From: Streptococcus vicugnae
GTDB taxonomy: Bacteria; Bacillota; Bacilli; Lactobacillales; Streptococcaceae
DNA length: 64,000 nucleotides
Assembly: GCF_016461705.1 (NCBI RefSeq)
Contig: NZ_JAEMHW010000003.1
Location: forward strand, 62,001-126,000
Reading direction: 5' to 3'
The notes under the pieces are model-generated. The model did not search any database, was not told where the DNA came from, and saw only the letters and a list, made by a program, of their open reading frames with translations. Every line of letters starts with the position of its first letter. Position 1 is the first letter of the stretch. Shown here piece after piece: positions 25,216 to 34,038 of the stretch. The position numbers were made by a program, and so were the translations under genes.

Positions 25216-26169
25216 TTACCCTCCAATTACACCTGAAATATCATCTGTTTTTTTGAAGACACATGCATTCCATTCTCCTTGAACCATGTGTGTTTCAAGG
25301 AAGAATCCAGCATCCTCAGCTGATTTACGAACCATTTCCCATTTGTCAGAAATAATACCTGACATAATAAGGTAACCTTCATCTTTCACAAGACGATAAG
25401 CATCTTCGGTCATGTTAACCAAAATATCAGCAAGGATATTTGCCACAATAACGTCAGCTTTAACATCAACACCTTGCAAAAGGTTACCAGTAGCCACGTG
25501 GATGTTTTCAGTGTTAGCATTCAAGTCAATATTTTCTTGTGCCACGCGCACAGCCACTTCATCAAGGTCATAAGCATAAATGTCTTTTGCACCAAGAAGT
25601 GAACTTGCAATTGAAAGCACACCAGAACCAGTACCCACATCAATCACTGTTTCACCACCACGAAGCACTTGTTCGAGGGCAAAAAGACTCATTTTTGTTG
25701 TTGGGTGAGTACCTGTACCAAATGCCATACCAGGGTCAAGACGAATTGTTTTTTCACCTTCACTAGCTTCGTAATCTGTCCAGCTAGGCACAATTGTTAA
25801 ATCGTGACTGATACGAGTTGGTTCATAATATTTTTTCCAGTTTTCTGCCCAATCTTGCTCCGCTAATTCTTGCGTTGCGTAGTGAACATCACCAGCATCA
25901 ACTCCAAAATTTGTCAATTCGGCCAAACGTTTGGCCACTTCTTTTTCGACAGCTTCAATATCGATGTGTTCTGGGTAGTAAGCTGTAATTTTAACAGTCT
26001 CTACCTGTTTGATTTCTGGGAAAACTTCGCCATATTTGCCCACATGTCCAAGATAGTCCGCACTATCATCAATAGCCACACCTTGACTACCTAATTCAAT
26101 CAAAATATTGGATGCAGCTTCTTCTGCATCACGTAAAACCTCAACAGTTAACTCTTTCCACTTGTCCAT
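25216..26169 (-). CDS. prmA: Ribosomal protein L11 methyltransferase
   Basis: A 317-residue SAM-dependent methyltransferase. An N-terminal substrate-recognition domain starts [20 protein letters not shown]. The methyltransferase core contains [29 protein letters not shown] (SAM loop) and [11 protein letters not shown]. The start at 26169 gives the normal PrmA length and N-terminus; an upstream in-frame extension of 38 codons passes through hairpins and is unlikely to be translated. The RBS in front of the ATG is weak. It is coupled to rsmE. Confidence 0.92.
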   Translation of the reverse strand: MDKWKELTVEVLRDAEEAASNILIELGSQGVAIDDSADYLGHVGKYGEVFPEIKQVETVKITAYYPEHIDIEAVEKEVAKRLAELTNFGVDAGDVHYATQELAEQDWAENWKKYYEPTRISHDLTIVPSWTDYEASEGEKTIRLDPGMAFGTGTHPTTKMSLFALEQVLRGGETVIDVGTGSGVLSIASSLLGAKDIYAYDLDEVAVRVAQENIDLNANTENIHVATGNLLQGVDVKADVIVANILADILVNMTEDAYRLVKDEGYLIMSGIISDKWEMVRKSAEDAGFFLETHMVQGEWNACVFKKTDDISGVIGG

Positions 26170-26214
26170 AAATTCTGATACAAAGGACGACCAGAAAACG
26201 ACTGAAAAATTAGG

Positions 26215-26293
26215 AAGCTTGATGACGTGTCGACAGACACTAGTCAAGCTTATCTTTTTCCCGAGTTTTCCGGCCGTGTTCAAAACTGAACAC
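26215..26293 (-). promoter_or_regulatory. Folded leader upstream of prmA
   Basis: Two inverted repeats precede prmA on the minus strand. GTGTTCA-AAAC-TGAACAC (26276-26293) is perfect. AAGCTTGA / TCAAGCTT with an inner GTGTC/GACAC stem spans 26215-26251. They could be an operator and a leader hairpin; neither is followed by a T tract. Confidence 0.45.
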
Positions 26294-26352
26294 TTATCCT
26301 TTTTTCCTTTCTTTTAATAAATTCTTCTCTCTAGAACTAACTTTAATACTCC

Positions 26353-26823
26353 TTAATACCTCGGATAAGCAAAGAATTCTGCTTCTTTCAATTCTGCTTT
26401 TCCTTTTTCAAAGCTTTCAGCGTCCCATTCGAGGGCAAAGTCTGTAGCATTTTCGTCTGCTAGGAAATCCATCAAATCATCAAGCCCTTTAGTTGCTACA
26501 TCATTTAAAGTTTCAGCAAAATACGCCAAGAATTCACGTGAAAAACCTTTTTTAGCATCAAAAGGAATAGTAACTAAGTAATCCTCTTCATTTACTTTAG
26601 ATTTTGCTTGGTTGTAAAATAGCACGTAGTCTTCAAAGACAATATCTTCGCTGCTAACTTCACCTTGATCATCAACTGTTTCAACAGCTGATTGGTTTTG
26701 TGCTTCCAAAATAAAAGTCACTTCAACAGCATGATTTTTTTTGTTCCAATCAATTGCATAATCAAACGTGAAGTGCTTGTCTAATTCTTCTTCTAATACT
26801 GATAAAAAGCCAAATTTAGCCAT
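26353..26823 (-). CDS. DUF3013-family protein
   Basis: A 156-residue acidic cytoplasmic protein that starts MAKFGFLSVLEEELDKHFTFDYAIDW and matches the streptococcal DUF3013 family. No catalytic motif, signal peptide or membrane segment is visible. It lies upstream of prmA-rsmE on the same strand, with about 180 bp between, and diverges from the GNAT gene. Function unknown. Confidence 0.8.
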   Translation of the reverse strand: MAKFGFLSVLEEELDKHFTFDYAIDWNKKNHAVEVTFILEAQNQSAVETVDDQGEVSSEDIVFEDYVLFYNQAKSKVNEEDYLVTIPFDAKKGFSREFLAYFAETLNDVATKGLDDLMDFLADENATDFALEWDAESFEKGKAELKEAEFFAYPRY

Positions 26824-26886
26824 TAAAAATTTCTTCCAATCTTCTTTTGTGTTACAATTATTTTATCATACTTAAGGGGAAATGAC

Positions 26887-27381
26887 ATGCAAATACGACC
26901 AATGAAGCTAGAGGACATTGACCAAGTTGTTGCATTGGAGAATCGAACATGGGATAACTTTAATACACCAGCTAGCTTACCAGCCGCAAATAAACATAAA
27001 ATCATTCAAGCTTTCCAGAATCATTCCCACTATCTCGTTGCTGAAGAAAATGGGATTATTTTGGGTGTTCTTGATTATCATGCCTACTATCCTTTCCCTA
27101 GCGCACATCACGTGGTAACCTTCATTGTCGCAGTCGACAAAGATACACAAGGTCAGGGTATCGGGCATTCTCTTATCCGATCTTTCTTTGCCATGGCTAA
27201 AGCTGATAATTATAAAAAAATTGTCATTCATGTACTCTCATCAAATGAAAGAGCCTGTTCATTCTATGAAAATATCGGCTTCACTCTCGAAGCTACCCTT
27301 AAAAATCAATTCTATCTAAACGGTACTTACGTCGACGACCTCATGTACAGTTATTACTTGGAGGAAATACATGCCAAATAA
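26887..27381 (+). CDS. GNAT-family N-acetyltransferase
   Basis: A 164-residue GNAT enzyme. The acetyl-CoA loop is VDKDTQGQGIGHSLIRSFF (about 80-98), and the C-terminal NERACSFYENIGFTLEATLKNQFYLNGTYVDDLMYSY is typical of the RimI/YjcK-like group. The acceptor (protein N-terminus, polyamine or drug) cannot be told from sequence. Its stop overlaps the start of rarA by 11 bp, so the two are coupled. RBS AAGGGGA precedes the ATG. Confidence 0.85.
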   Translation: MQIRPMKLEDIDQVVALENRTWDNFNTPASLPAANKHKIIQAFQNHSHYLVAEENGIILGVLDYHAYYPFPSAHHVVTFIVAVDKDTQGQGIGHSLIRSFFAMAKADNYKKIVIHVLSSNERACSFYENIGFTLEATLKNQFYLNGTYVDDLMYSYYLEEIHAK

Positions 27382-28639
27382 TCTCGCTTTACGGATGCGT
27401 CCTAAAAATATCGATCAAGTCATTGGACAAAAGCATCTGGTAGGCGAAGGAAAAATCATTCGCCGCATGGTAGAAGCTAATATGCTTTCATCCATGATTC
27501 TTTACGGTCCTCCTGGAATCGGAAAGACCTCAATTGCTAGTGCTATCGCAGGAACAACCAAGTACGCCTTTCGTACGTTCAACGCGACAACCGATAGCAA
27601 AAAACGCCTACAAGAAATTGCTGATGAAGCAAAATTCTCTGGTGGTTTAGTGTTACTACTCGATGAAATTCATCGCCTAGATAAAACGAAACAAGACTTT
27701 CTATTACCTTTGCTTGAAAATGGTAATATTATCATGATTGGAGCAACCACTGAAAATCCATTTTTCTCAGTTACTCCAGCCATTCGCTCAAGAGTACAAA
27801 TTTTCGAACTAGAACCTCTATCAACGGACGATATCAAATTCGCTTTACAAACAGCATTGTCTGACAAAGAACGTGGGTTTGATTTTGATGTTTCTATCGA
27901 TGATGATGCTATCGACTTTATCGCAACAGCAACCAACGGGGACCTTCGTTCAGCCTTTAATTCACTTGACCTAGCAGTCATGTCAACTAAACCAGATGAT
28001 AAAGGTCTTCGCCACATCAGTCTTGATACCGTAGAAAATAGTTTGCAACGTAGCTACATCACAATGGACAAGGATGGCGATGGACATTACGATGTCCTCT
28101 CAGCTCTTCAAAAATCCATCCGTGGTTCTGACGTCAATGCCAGTCTTCACTATGCCGCTCGTTTGATTGAAGCTGGTGATTTACCAAGTCTTGCTCGAAG
28201 ACTCACTGTAATCGCCTATGAAGACATCGGTCTTGCTAACCCTGATGCTCAGATTCATACCGTTACAGCCCTTGATGCTGCGCAAAAAATCGGCTTTCCT
28301 GAAGCCCGTATCTTGATTGCTAATGTTGTTATCGATTTAGCATTATCACCAAAATCAAATTCTGCTTATACCGCTATCGATCAAGCTATCGCTGATCTTC
28401 ACAAAAATGGCACACTGCCAATTCCACGCCATTTACGTGATGGGCACTATGCCGGTAGCAAAGAACTCGGAAATGCCCAAGGCTACAAATACCCTCACAA
28501 CTATCCTGAAAAATGGGTTAAACAACAGTACTTACCAGATAAATTGGTCGGCAAAAATTATTTTGAACCTAATCAAACTGGTAAATATGAACGCGCCCTA
28601 GGTGCCAACAAAGATCGAATCGACCATCTATCAAAATAG
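27371..28639 (+). CDS. rarA: Replication-associated recombination protein A (RarA/MgsA)
   Basis: A 422-residue AAA+ clamp-loader-like ATPase that acts at stalled replication forks. Walker A is GPPGIGKTS (about 46-54), Walker B LLLDEIHRL, sensor 1 GATTENP and the arginine finger region IRSRVQIFEL. The C-terminal MgsA domain contains SLHYAARLIEAGD and the end motif KWVKQQYLPDKL. Length is normal. It is cotranscribed with the GNAT gene and lies directly upstream of the 6S RNA gene, an order I recall from other streptococci. Confidence 0.94.
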   Translation: MPNNLALRMRPKNIDQVIGQKHLVGEGKIIRRMVEANMLSSMILYGPPGIGKTSIASAIAGTTKYAFRTFNATTDSKKRLQEIADEAKFSGGLVLLLDEIHRLDKTKQDFLLPLLENGNIIMIGATTENPFFSVTPAIRSRVQIFELEPLSTDDIKFALQTALSDKERGFDFDVSIDDDAIDFIATATNGDLRSAFNSLDLAVMSTKPDDKGLRHISLDTVENSLQRSYITMDKDGDGHYDVLSALQKSIRGSDVNASLHYAARLIEAGDLPSLARRLTVIAYEDIGLANPDAQIHTVTALDAAQKIGFPEARILIANVVIDLALSPKSNSAYTAIDQAIADLHKNGTLPIPRHLRDGHYAGSKELGNAQGYKYPHNYPEKWVKQQYLPDKLVGKNYFEPNQTGKYERALGANKDRIDHLSK

Positions 28640-28710
28640 TTCAAATGCTTTTTCCGTAAGTTTTCTGAGAATTTTTCAAAAAACGCTTTCTAAAAATTCA
28701 GGCTTCCCTC

Positions 28711-28738
28711 TTGAAAAAATTTTTTAAAGTGGTATCAT
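28711..28738 (+). promoter_or_regulatory. Promoter of the 6S RNA-tRNA unit
   Basis: TTGAAA (28711-28716), 16 bp, TATCAT (28733-28738). Transcription would start near 28745, at the head of the 6S RNA. Confidence 0.7.
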
Positions 28739-28744
28739 AATTAC

Positions 28745-28943
28745 ATAAGTTAATTGCTGTGGCATACGAATTCACATCAATGTGTTGACCGACTAAATAT
28801 TTGTATTTCGGGAAACAGTAGTCTTTCTCCAGTATGCAAGCCGTCACACGCGGAAGCGACTAAGGAGAAGCGAGTTGCCCACCTGCTTGTAGATCGCGGG
28901 TTCAATACAAATCGTGGATCACGGTGCCAATACAGCTTCTCAT
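28745..28943 (+). ncRNA. ssrS: 6S RNA
   Basis: A ~195-nt non-coding transcript between rarA and tRNA-Lys. Near its ends GCTGT-GGCA (about 28756-28764) pairs with TGCC-ACAGC (about 28926-28937), closing one long hairpin. Inside are TTCTCC/GGAGAA pairing, a CGAGTTGCCCACCTG segment and a short CGTGGATCACG hairpin. Size, rod-like fold and position agree with the Firmicute 6S RNA that sequesters sigma-A RNA polymerase. I recognise the family by layout and partial memory of the sequence, not by a covariance search. Confidence 0.72.
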
Positions 28944-29016
28944 CCTTCCTTAGCTCAGTTGGTAGAGCAGTGGACTCTTAATCCATGGGTCATAGGTTCG
29001 AGCCCTATAGGGAGGA
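28944..29016 (+). tRNA. tRNA-Lys (anticodon CUU)
   Basis: A 73-nt tRNA. The acceptor CCTTCCT pairs with AGGGAGG and the discriminator is A. The D arm is GCTC-AGTTGGTA-GAGC. The anticodon arm GTGGA-CTCTTAA-TCCAT carries CTT, which reads AAG. The T arm is ATAGG-TTCGAGC-CCTAT. The 3' CCA is not encoded. It begins directly after the 6S RNA with no room for its own promoter. Confidence 0.95.
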
Positions 29017-29032
29017 TTTTCCCACATACCTG

Positions 29033-29060
29033 AAACCTTGTTAAATCAAGGTTTTTTCTT
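29033..29060 (+). terminator. Terminator of the 6S-tRNA unit
   Basis: Stem AAACCTTG / CAAGGTTT followed by TTTTCTTTT. Confidence 0.85.
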
Positions 29061-29083
29061 TTCTCAAATAAATTCTCACAATC

Positions 29084-29114
29084 AAAAAGCACGCCAAAAA
29101 CAGCGTGCTTTTAT
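29084..29114. terminator. Second terminator-like hairpin
   Basis: Stem AAAAGCACGC / GCGTGCTTTT with T residues on both strands. Confidence 0.7.
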
Positions 29115-29513
29115 AGTTATTGAAAAAAAAGAAAAGTTTTAAAGGATTAATACTATTGTATCACATTTCCTTCTCTCAACAACATTAGCTTTTAATATAA
29201 AGATTGTCACAGTGTAAATTCTGACCATGTCAGTCAAAACAACACAAAAAAGAGAACCAACAAAAATGTATTATAGTATCACTCATCCAAAACAATCCTA
29301 CCATCTTATACCATCAAAAACGGCACTGTCCCCAGTGCCAATGGAGATGTAAACAATAATGTTTCGGATGAATTTATTTTATCATAATTTCTCCTAATCA
29401 AATCATACTTCACCAATAAATAACTTGTCAGACTGACAAAAAAAGCTTTTATTCTCTTTTTTAATTACTTTATGCTAGAATGTAGGTGAAAAATTGTTCA
29501 TGGAGGTTAAGCA
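29115..29513. other. About 400 bp without a gene
   Basis: AT-rich, no credible ORF. It holds a GGCACTG/CAGTGCC hairpin (29322-29339) followed on the minus strand by GTTTTTG (terminator-like, with no visible minus-strand gene behind it). It also holds two CTGAC/GTCAG palindromes (29221-29233 and 29424-29438) and an extended -10 TGC-TAGAAT (29473-29481) for the next gene. Confidence 0.6.
29424..29438. promoter_or_regulatory. Operator-like palindrome upstream of the oxidoreductase gene
   Basis: TTGTCAG-A-CTGACAA is a perfect 15-bp palindrome about 38 bp upstream of the -10 box. A related CTGAC-CAT-GTCAG lies at 29221-29233. No regulator gene is adjacent. Confidence 0.5.
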
Positions 29514-30080
29514 ATGGACACTCTCATTATTTACTCACATCCTTATGACAAAAGTTTCAACCATGCTATTTTAGAAAATGTCGAAGGGGAGTTGATGCAA
29601 AAAGAACAACATTTTAACCTTGTCGACTTATACAAAGATCATTTTAATCCAGCCTATACATCTGAAGAATTGGCATTATTCAAGGATGGTGGAACTACTG
29701 ATCCGCTTGTCGTTCAATATCAAAAATTCCTCACCAATGCGAATCATGTCATTTTTATCTTTCCTATTTGGTGGAATGATACACCAGCAATGATAAAAGG
29801 ATTTATCGATAAAGTCATGAAAAAGAAATTCGCCTATGAAGTCGGAAAAACCGGGGTTGTCGGGCACCTCACGCATATCGAAAAAGCTACTATTCTGACC
29901 ACCTCTACTTCACCTACTTGGTATTTAAAACTTTTCTGTAGTAACGCTATTAAGAAAGTCTTTATCAATGCTACCTTGAAACAACTTGGCATTAACCATA
30001 TCACTTGGCAAAACATGGGAAATATCGATAAAAGCACAGCACAAGATCGCCAAAATTTTTTGAATAAGATTGACCTTTAA
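29514..30080 (+). CDS. NAD(P)H-dependent oxidoreductase, flavodoxin-like fold
   Basis: A 188-residue protein of the MdaB/KefF/NQO-like family. The start TLIIYSHPYDKSFNHAIL binds the flavin phosphate. FIFPIWWNDTPAMIKGFIDKV is the family signature around the flavin ring. It probably reduces quinones or other electrophiles with NAD(P)H in the cytoplasm. It is monocistronic, with RBS GGAGG and a terminator shared with galM. The operator-like palindrome upstream suggests control by a stress-responsive repressor. Confidence 0.83.
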   Translation: MDTLIIYSHPYDKSFNHAILENVEGELMQKEQHFNLVDLYKDHFNPAYTSEELALFKDGGTTDPLVVQYQKFLTNANHVIFIFPIWWNDTPAMIKGFIDKVMKKKFAYEVGKTGVVGHLTHIEKATILTTSTSPTWYLKLFCSNAIKKVFINATLKQLGINHITWQNMGNIDKSTAQDRQNFLNKIDL

Positions 30081-30082
30081 CA

Positions 30083-30114
30083 AAAACAGCACCCCAAAAA
30101 GGGTGCTATTTTTA
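30083..30114. terminator. Bidirectional terminator
   Basis: Stem AGCACCC / GGGTGCT flanked by A and T runs, between the convergent oxidoreductase gene and galM. Confidence 0.85.
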
Positions 30115-31146
30115 ATCTCCGTTATGATACTCAAAAGCAATGACATAACTTTTTTCTTCATTAGCCTGTAAGACAATATCCCCAAATTCCTTATGGTTAA
30201 TAGCATCTGGTAAGAATTGGGCTTCGAGTGCTATCGCTTCAAATTCTTTTGCCATTTTTCCTTTATCACGCGCTGGGTAAATCCCATCAGGAATACCAAC
30301 CATACTGTAGGCTACCCAGGCGTTACGGTCTGAATAAAGTCGAACAGCATCACCACTTTCTTCATCCTTTAATTCGCCGCAAGCTTTGTCAAGTGATGGA
30401 GCCACAAGAAAGGCATCATCAAAACCACCTGTCGCATTAATAGCATCTCCTAAGTTTTGACCATTTCTAAAATCGTAAGCTGTATCAGTCACATCAATAA
30501 GATTACCCGTTGGAATAAGGTTATCGTGTGTTTCCAAATAGTGGTTAGCTGCTAGTGTAAAGGTATGACGGCTCAAATCCTGTCTTTCACCAAGATTGAA
30601 GTAAACATGATTCGTTGGGTTAAAGAAAGTCGCTTGACCACCGTTTTTACCAGTGTAGATAATCGTAAAGCGATTGTTATTATCTAGGGTAAAGCGCACT
30701 TTAACAAGCATATCTCCCGGAAATCCATCAATGCTTTCTTTGGCATTATAAGCCATCTCTACACTTGCCTGATTACACTTAGTTTCAACGCTGGCTTTCC
30801 AAAGTTGCTTATGAAAACCTTGAGGGCCACCATGAAGCGTACTGCCATTTTCATTTTGTGGCAATCGAATATCTTCTCCATCAATGCTACATTTTCCAGC
30901 TCCAATACGACCTGCAACACGTCCAATGGATTGTCCCGCACACAAAGTATTTTTACCGTACTCGGCTGGGTCATCAAAACCAATGATAATATTTTTATGT
31001 CCACCTTTTCCATCTGGAACTAAAAATTCTTGCCAAGTTCCCCCCAAGGTTAGTAAACCAACTTGGACATCATTATCATTGATAATCGTGTATTTTTCAA
31101 TATCTTTCCCATCAATATTAGCAATAACTTCTTGTGCTACTTTCAT
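30112..31146 (-). CDS. galM: Aldose 1-epimerase (galactose mutarotase)
   Basis: A 344-residue mutarotase that interconverts alpha and beta anomers of galactose or glucose. Motifs are VGLLTLGGTWQEFLVPD, IGRVAGRIG, LHGGPQGFHKQLW (first catalytic His), NPTNHVYFNLG (second His) and, near the C-terminus, IALEAQFLPDAINH (catalytic Glu). It stands alone here, away from gal genes. RBS GAGGGAG precedes the ATG. Confidence 0.9.
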   Translation of the reverse strand: MKVAQEVIANIDGKDIEKYTIINDNDVQVGLLTLGGTWQEFLVPDGKGGHKNIIIGFDDPAEYGKNTLCAGQSIGRVAGRIGAGKCSIDGEDIRLPQNENGSTLHGGPQGFHKQLWKASVETKCNQASVEMAYNAKESIDGFPGDMLVKVRFTLDNNNRFTIIYTGKNGGQATFFNPTNHVYFNLGERQDLSRHTFTLAANHYLETHDNLIPTGNLIDVTDTAYDFRNGQNLGDAINATGGFDDAFLVAPSLDKACGELKDEESGDAVRLYSDRNAWVAYSMVGIPDGIYPARDKGKMAKEFEAIALEAQFLPDAINHKEFGDIVLQANEEKSYVIAFEYHNGD

Positions 31147-31253
31147 TTTTCTCCCTCTTTCTTAGGTCTTGTCTTTATTTTACTCTTTAGAAAAAGATAT
31201 GTAAACGTTTACCTTGTTATTTTACCGAGGTTTTACTAAATACTATTTTTACT

Positions 31254-31287
31254 ACAAAAAACTCCTGCCCTAACGGACAGGAGTTAA
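31254..31287 (-). terminator. leuS terminator
   Basis: Stem AACTCCTG / CAGGAGTT followed by TTTTTTG on the minus strand. It now lies about 115 bp past the leuS stop because a duplicated 3' segment intervenes. Confidence 0.8.
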
Positions 31288-31301
31288 ATTTATCGATAAA
31301 C

Positions 31302-31337
31302 TTATTTTACAACAATGTTTACAAGTTTATTAGGTAC
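31302..31337 (-). repeat. Second copy of the last codons of leuS
   Basis: On the minus strand this reads [15 protein letters not shown], identical in protein to the end of leuS at 31401-31436 but with several silent changes. The 18-bp stretch ACAAGTTTATTAGGTACC is identical in both copies. Confidence 0.85.
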
Positions 31338-31392
31338 CACTCAAAATCTCTGGGAGAGGTTTTGAGGTTGGAGATAAAACTAATAAACTTGT
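31320..31392. repeat. Inverted repeat downstream of leuS
   Basis: TACAAGTTTATTAG (31320-31333) and CTAATAAACTTGTA (31379-31392) are perfect complements. They enclose a CTCAAAATCTCT / AGAGGTTTTGAG hairpin (31340-31366). Confidence 0.8.
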
Positions 31393-31400
31393 ATCCAAAA

Positions 31401-33902
31401 TTATTTCACAACGATATTTACAAGTTTATTAGGTACCGCAATCACTTTGATAATGTCTTTACCAGCGATTTCAGCTTGAATTTTTTCGTTTGCAAGAGCA
31501 AGTTTTCCAAGTTCTTCTCGACTTGAATCTTTTGGTACAACAAGTTTTGCACGAACTTTACCTTTGATTTGGATAACAATTTCAACGTCGTTTTCAACGA
31601 GTTTTGATTCGTCCCATGTTGGCCATGCAACGTATGAAATTGATTCACCTGATTGTGTCAATTCTTGCCACAATTCTTCAGAAAGGTGTGGTGCAAATGG
31701 AGCTAGCAATTGTACAAATCCTTTAGCGTAATCAGCAAAGAGTTTGTCTTCTTTATTAGCAGCATTGACAAAGACCATCAATTGAGCAATAGCTGTGTTG
31801 AATTTCATGGCTTCAAGTTGTTCAGTAACAGCTTTGACAGTTTCGTTGTAAACTTTATCCAAGTTACCGTTGTTTTCAGCTACAACTTCTTTTGTTGTCA
31901 ACAAGCGGTAAACGCGGTCGAGGAATTTACGTGAACCTTCAAGACCTTCTTCAGACCAAGCGATTGAAGCATCAAGTGGTCCCATGAACATTTCATAGAC
32001 ACGAAGAGTATCAGCACCATAACGCTCAACCACATCATCAGGGTTAACAACGTTTTTAAGTGATTTAGACATTTTCGCTGGTGCTTGTTCAAGTTCTTCA
32101 CCAGTTTCAATATGGAAGAATGAACCATCACGTTTTTCAACTTTGTCAGTTGCTACAAGGGCACCGCGGTGATCGCGGTAGCTTGTTCCCAAAATCATAC
32201 CTTGGTTGAAGAGTTTTTGGAATGGTTCTTTGGTTGGAACAACACCTAAATCATAAAGGAATTTGTGCCAGAAACGAGCGTAGAGAAGGTGAAGCACAGC
32301 GTGCTCAGCACCACCGATGTAGATATCAACTGGCAACCAAGCTTTTAGAAGCTCTTCATCAGCCAATTTTTCATCGTTGTGTGGATCAATGTAACGTAGG
32401 AAGTACCAGCTTGAACCAGCCCATTGAGGCATTGTATTTGTTTCACGACGACCTTTAACACCGTCTTCACGTGTCACTTCAAGCCAATCAGTCAAGTTAG
32501 CAAGTGGTGATTCACCTGTACCTGAAGGTTTGATATCTTTTGTTACTGGCAATACAAGTGGAAGTTGATCTTCTGGAACAGCTGTTGTTGTACCATCTTC
32601 CCAGTGGATGATTGGGATTGGTTCACCCCAATAACGTTGACGTGAGAAGAGCCAGTCACGAAGACGGTAAGTTACTTTCTTATTACCAACACCTTCTGCT
32701 TCAAGCCATTCGACCATTTTGTCAATAGCTTGCGCTTTATCAAGACCATCTAGGAAACCAGAGTTGATGTGAAGTCCATCTTCTGTGTAAGCTTCTTCTT
32801 CAACATTTCCACCTTCAAGAACTGGAATGATTTCTAGGTTAAATTGTTTTGCAAATTCCCAGTCACGTGTATCGTGAGCAGGAACAGCCATGATAGCACC
32901 AGTACCGTAGCTAACAAGAACATAGTCAGCAATCCAGATTGGCATTTCTTTACCGTTTACTGGGTTGATTGCATAGCTACCAGTCCAAACACCTGTTTTT
33001 TCTTTAGCAAGGTCTGTACGAGCAAGGTCAGATTTAAGGCTTGCTTGGTGTCTGTAGTCAGCAACTGCTTGAGCTTGTTCTGGTGTTGTAATAGCTTCAA
33101 CAAGTGGGTGTTCAGGAGCTAAAACAGCGTAAGTTGCACCAAATAGTGTATCTGGGCGAGTTGTAAAGACAGTGAAATCTTTATCAGTATCTTTTACTTT
33201 GAAAGTAACATTGGCACCAGTTGATTTACCAATCCAGTTACGTTGCATGTCTTTGATTGATTCTGGCCAATCAAGGTCATCCAAGTCTTCAAGCAAACGT
33301 TCTGCGTAAGCTGTGATTTTAAGCATCCATTGACGCATTGGTTTACGAACAACTGGGTAACCACCACGTTCAGATGTTCCGTCCGGAAGCACTTCTTCGT
33401 TGGCGATAGCTGTACCTAATTCTTCAACCCAGTTAACTGGTACTTCAGCTTCGTATGCCAAACCTTTTTCATACAATTTTGTGAAAATCCACTGAGTCCA
33501 TTTGTAGTAGTTAGGGTCAGTAGTGTTCACTTCGCGGTCCCAGTCATATGAGAAACCAAGTGAGTTGATTTGACGTTTGAAGTTAGCGATATTTTTAGCT
33601 GTAAATTCAGCTGGGTCATTACCTGTATCCATCGCGTATTGTTCTGCTGGAAGACCAAAAGCATCCCAACCCATTGGGTGAAGAACGTTATAACCTTGAG
33701 CACGTTTGAAACGGCTAAGAATATCAGTCGCAGTGTATCCTTCTGGGTGTCCTACGTGAAGACCAGCACCAGATGGGTATGGGAACATGTCTAATGCGTA
33801 GAAGTTTGGTTTATCCGCATCTGTCCCTGTTTTAAAAGTATGGTTATCAGCCCAAAAGGCCTGCCATTTTTTCTCAATCTCTTTGTGATTATAAGTTGCC
33901 AT
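31401..33902 (-). CDS. leuS: Leucyl-tRNA synthetase
   Basis: An 833-residue class Ia synthetase of normal length. The HIGH motif is HVGH (residues 49-52) in [16 protein letters not shown]. The editing CP1 domain contains [12 protein letters not shown] and the conserved [15 protein letters not shown]. The KMSKS motif is present as KMSKS in the C-terminal third, followed by the anticodon-binding domain and a C-terminal extension ending [11 protein letters not shown]. It charges tRNA-Leu. The last codons and stop are repeated about 65 bp downstream. No T-box motif was seen in the short upstream region (33903-34038). Confidence 0.96.
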   Translation of the reverse strand: MATYNHKEIEKKWQAFWADNHTFKTGTDADKPNFYALDMFPYPSGAGLHVGHPEGYTATDILSRFKRAQGYNVLHPMGWDAFGLPAEQYAMDTGNDPAEFTAKNIANFKRQINSLGFSYDWDREVNTTDPNYYKWTQWIFTKLYEKGLAYEAEVPVNWVEELGTAIANEEVLPDGTSERGGYPVVRKPMRQWMLKITAYAERLLEDLDDLDWPESIKDMQRNWIGKSTGANVTFKVKDTDKDFTVFTTRPDTLFGATYAVLAPEHPLVEAITTPEQAQAVADYRHQASLKSDLARTDLAKEKTGVWTGSYAINPVNGKEMPIWIADYVLVSYGTGAIMAVPAHDTRDWEFAKQFNLEIIPVLEGGNVEEEAYTEDGLHINSGFLDGLDKAQAIDKMVEWLEAEGVGNKKVTYRLRDWLFSRQRYWGEPIPIIHWEDGTTTAVPEDQLPLVLPVTKDIKPSGTGESPLANLTDWLEVTREDGVKGRRETNTMPQWAGSSWYFLRYIDPHNDEKLADEELLKAWLPVDIYIGGAEHAVLHLLYARFWHKFLYDLGVVPTKEPFQKLFNQGMILGTSYRDHRGALVATDKVEKRDGSFFHIETGEELEQAPAKMSKSLKNVVNPDDVVERYGADTLRVYEMFMGPLDASIAWSEEGLEGSRKFLDRVYRLLTTKEVVAENNGNLDKVYNETVKAVTEQLEAMKFNTAIAQLMVFVNAANKEDKLFADYAKGFVQLLAPFAPHLSEELWQELTQSGESISYVAWPTWDESKLVENDVEIVIQIKGKVRAKLVVPKDSSREELGKLALANEKIQAEIAGKDIIKVIAVPNKLVNIVVK

Positions 33903-33956
33903 GTCATTTCTCCATGTTCTTAGTATTGGTTACTATTATACCACGAAAAGAATAAA

Positions 33957-33996
33957 GAAAAAAGGCGAAATCACGGGGGATTTCATACCTTTTGTT
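33957..33996 (-). terminator. Terminator of the patatin-like gene
   Basis: Stem AAAAGGTATGAAATC / GATTTCGCCTTTT followed by T residues on the minus strand, between the patatin-like gene and leuS. Confidence 0.8.
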
Positions 33997-34038
33997 AGTT
34001 GATGAGACAAGTTTGATATCAAATCAAATCTTCGCTCA

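Noticed and set aside
26170..26283. 38-residue N-terminal extension of PrmA
   Set aside because: It crosses two inverted repeats, has no RBS and makes PrmA longer than the family. The start at 26169 restores the normal length.
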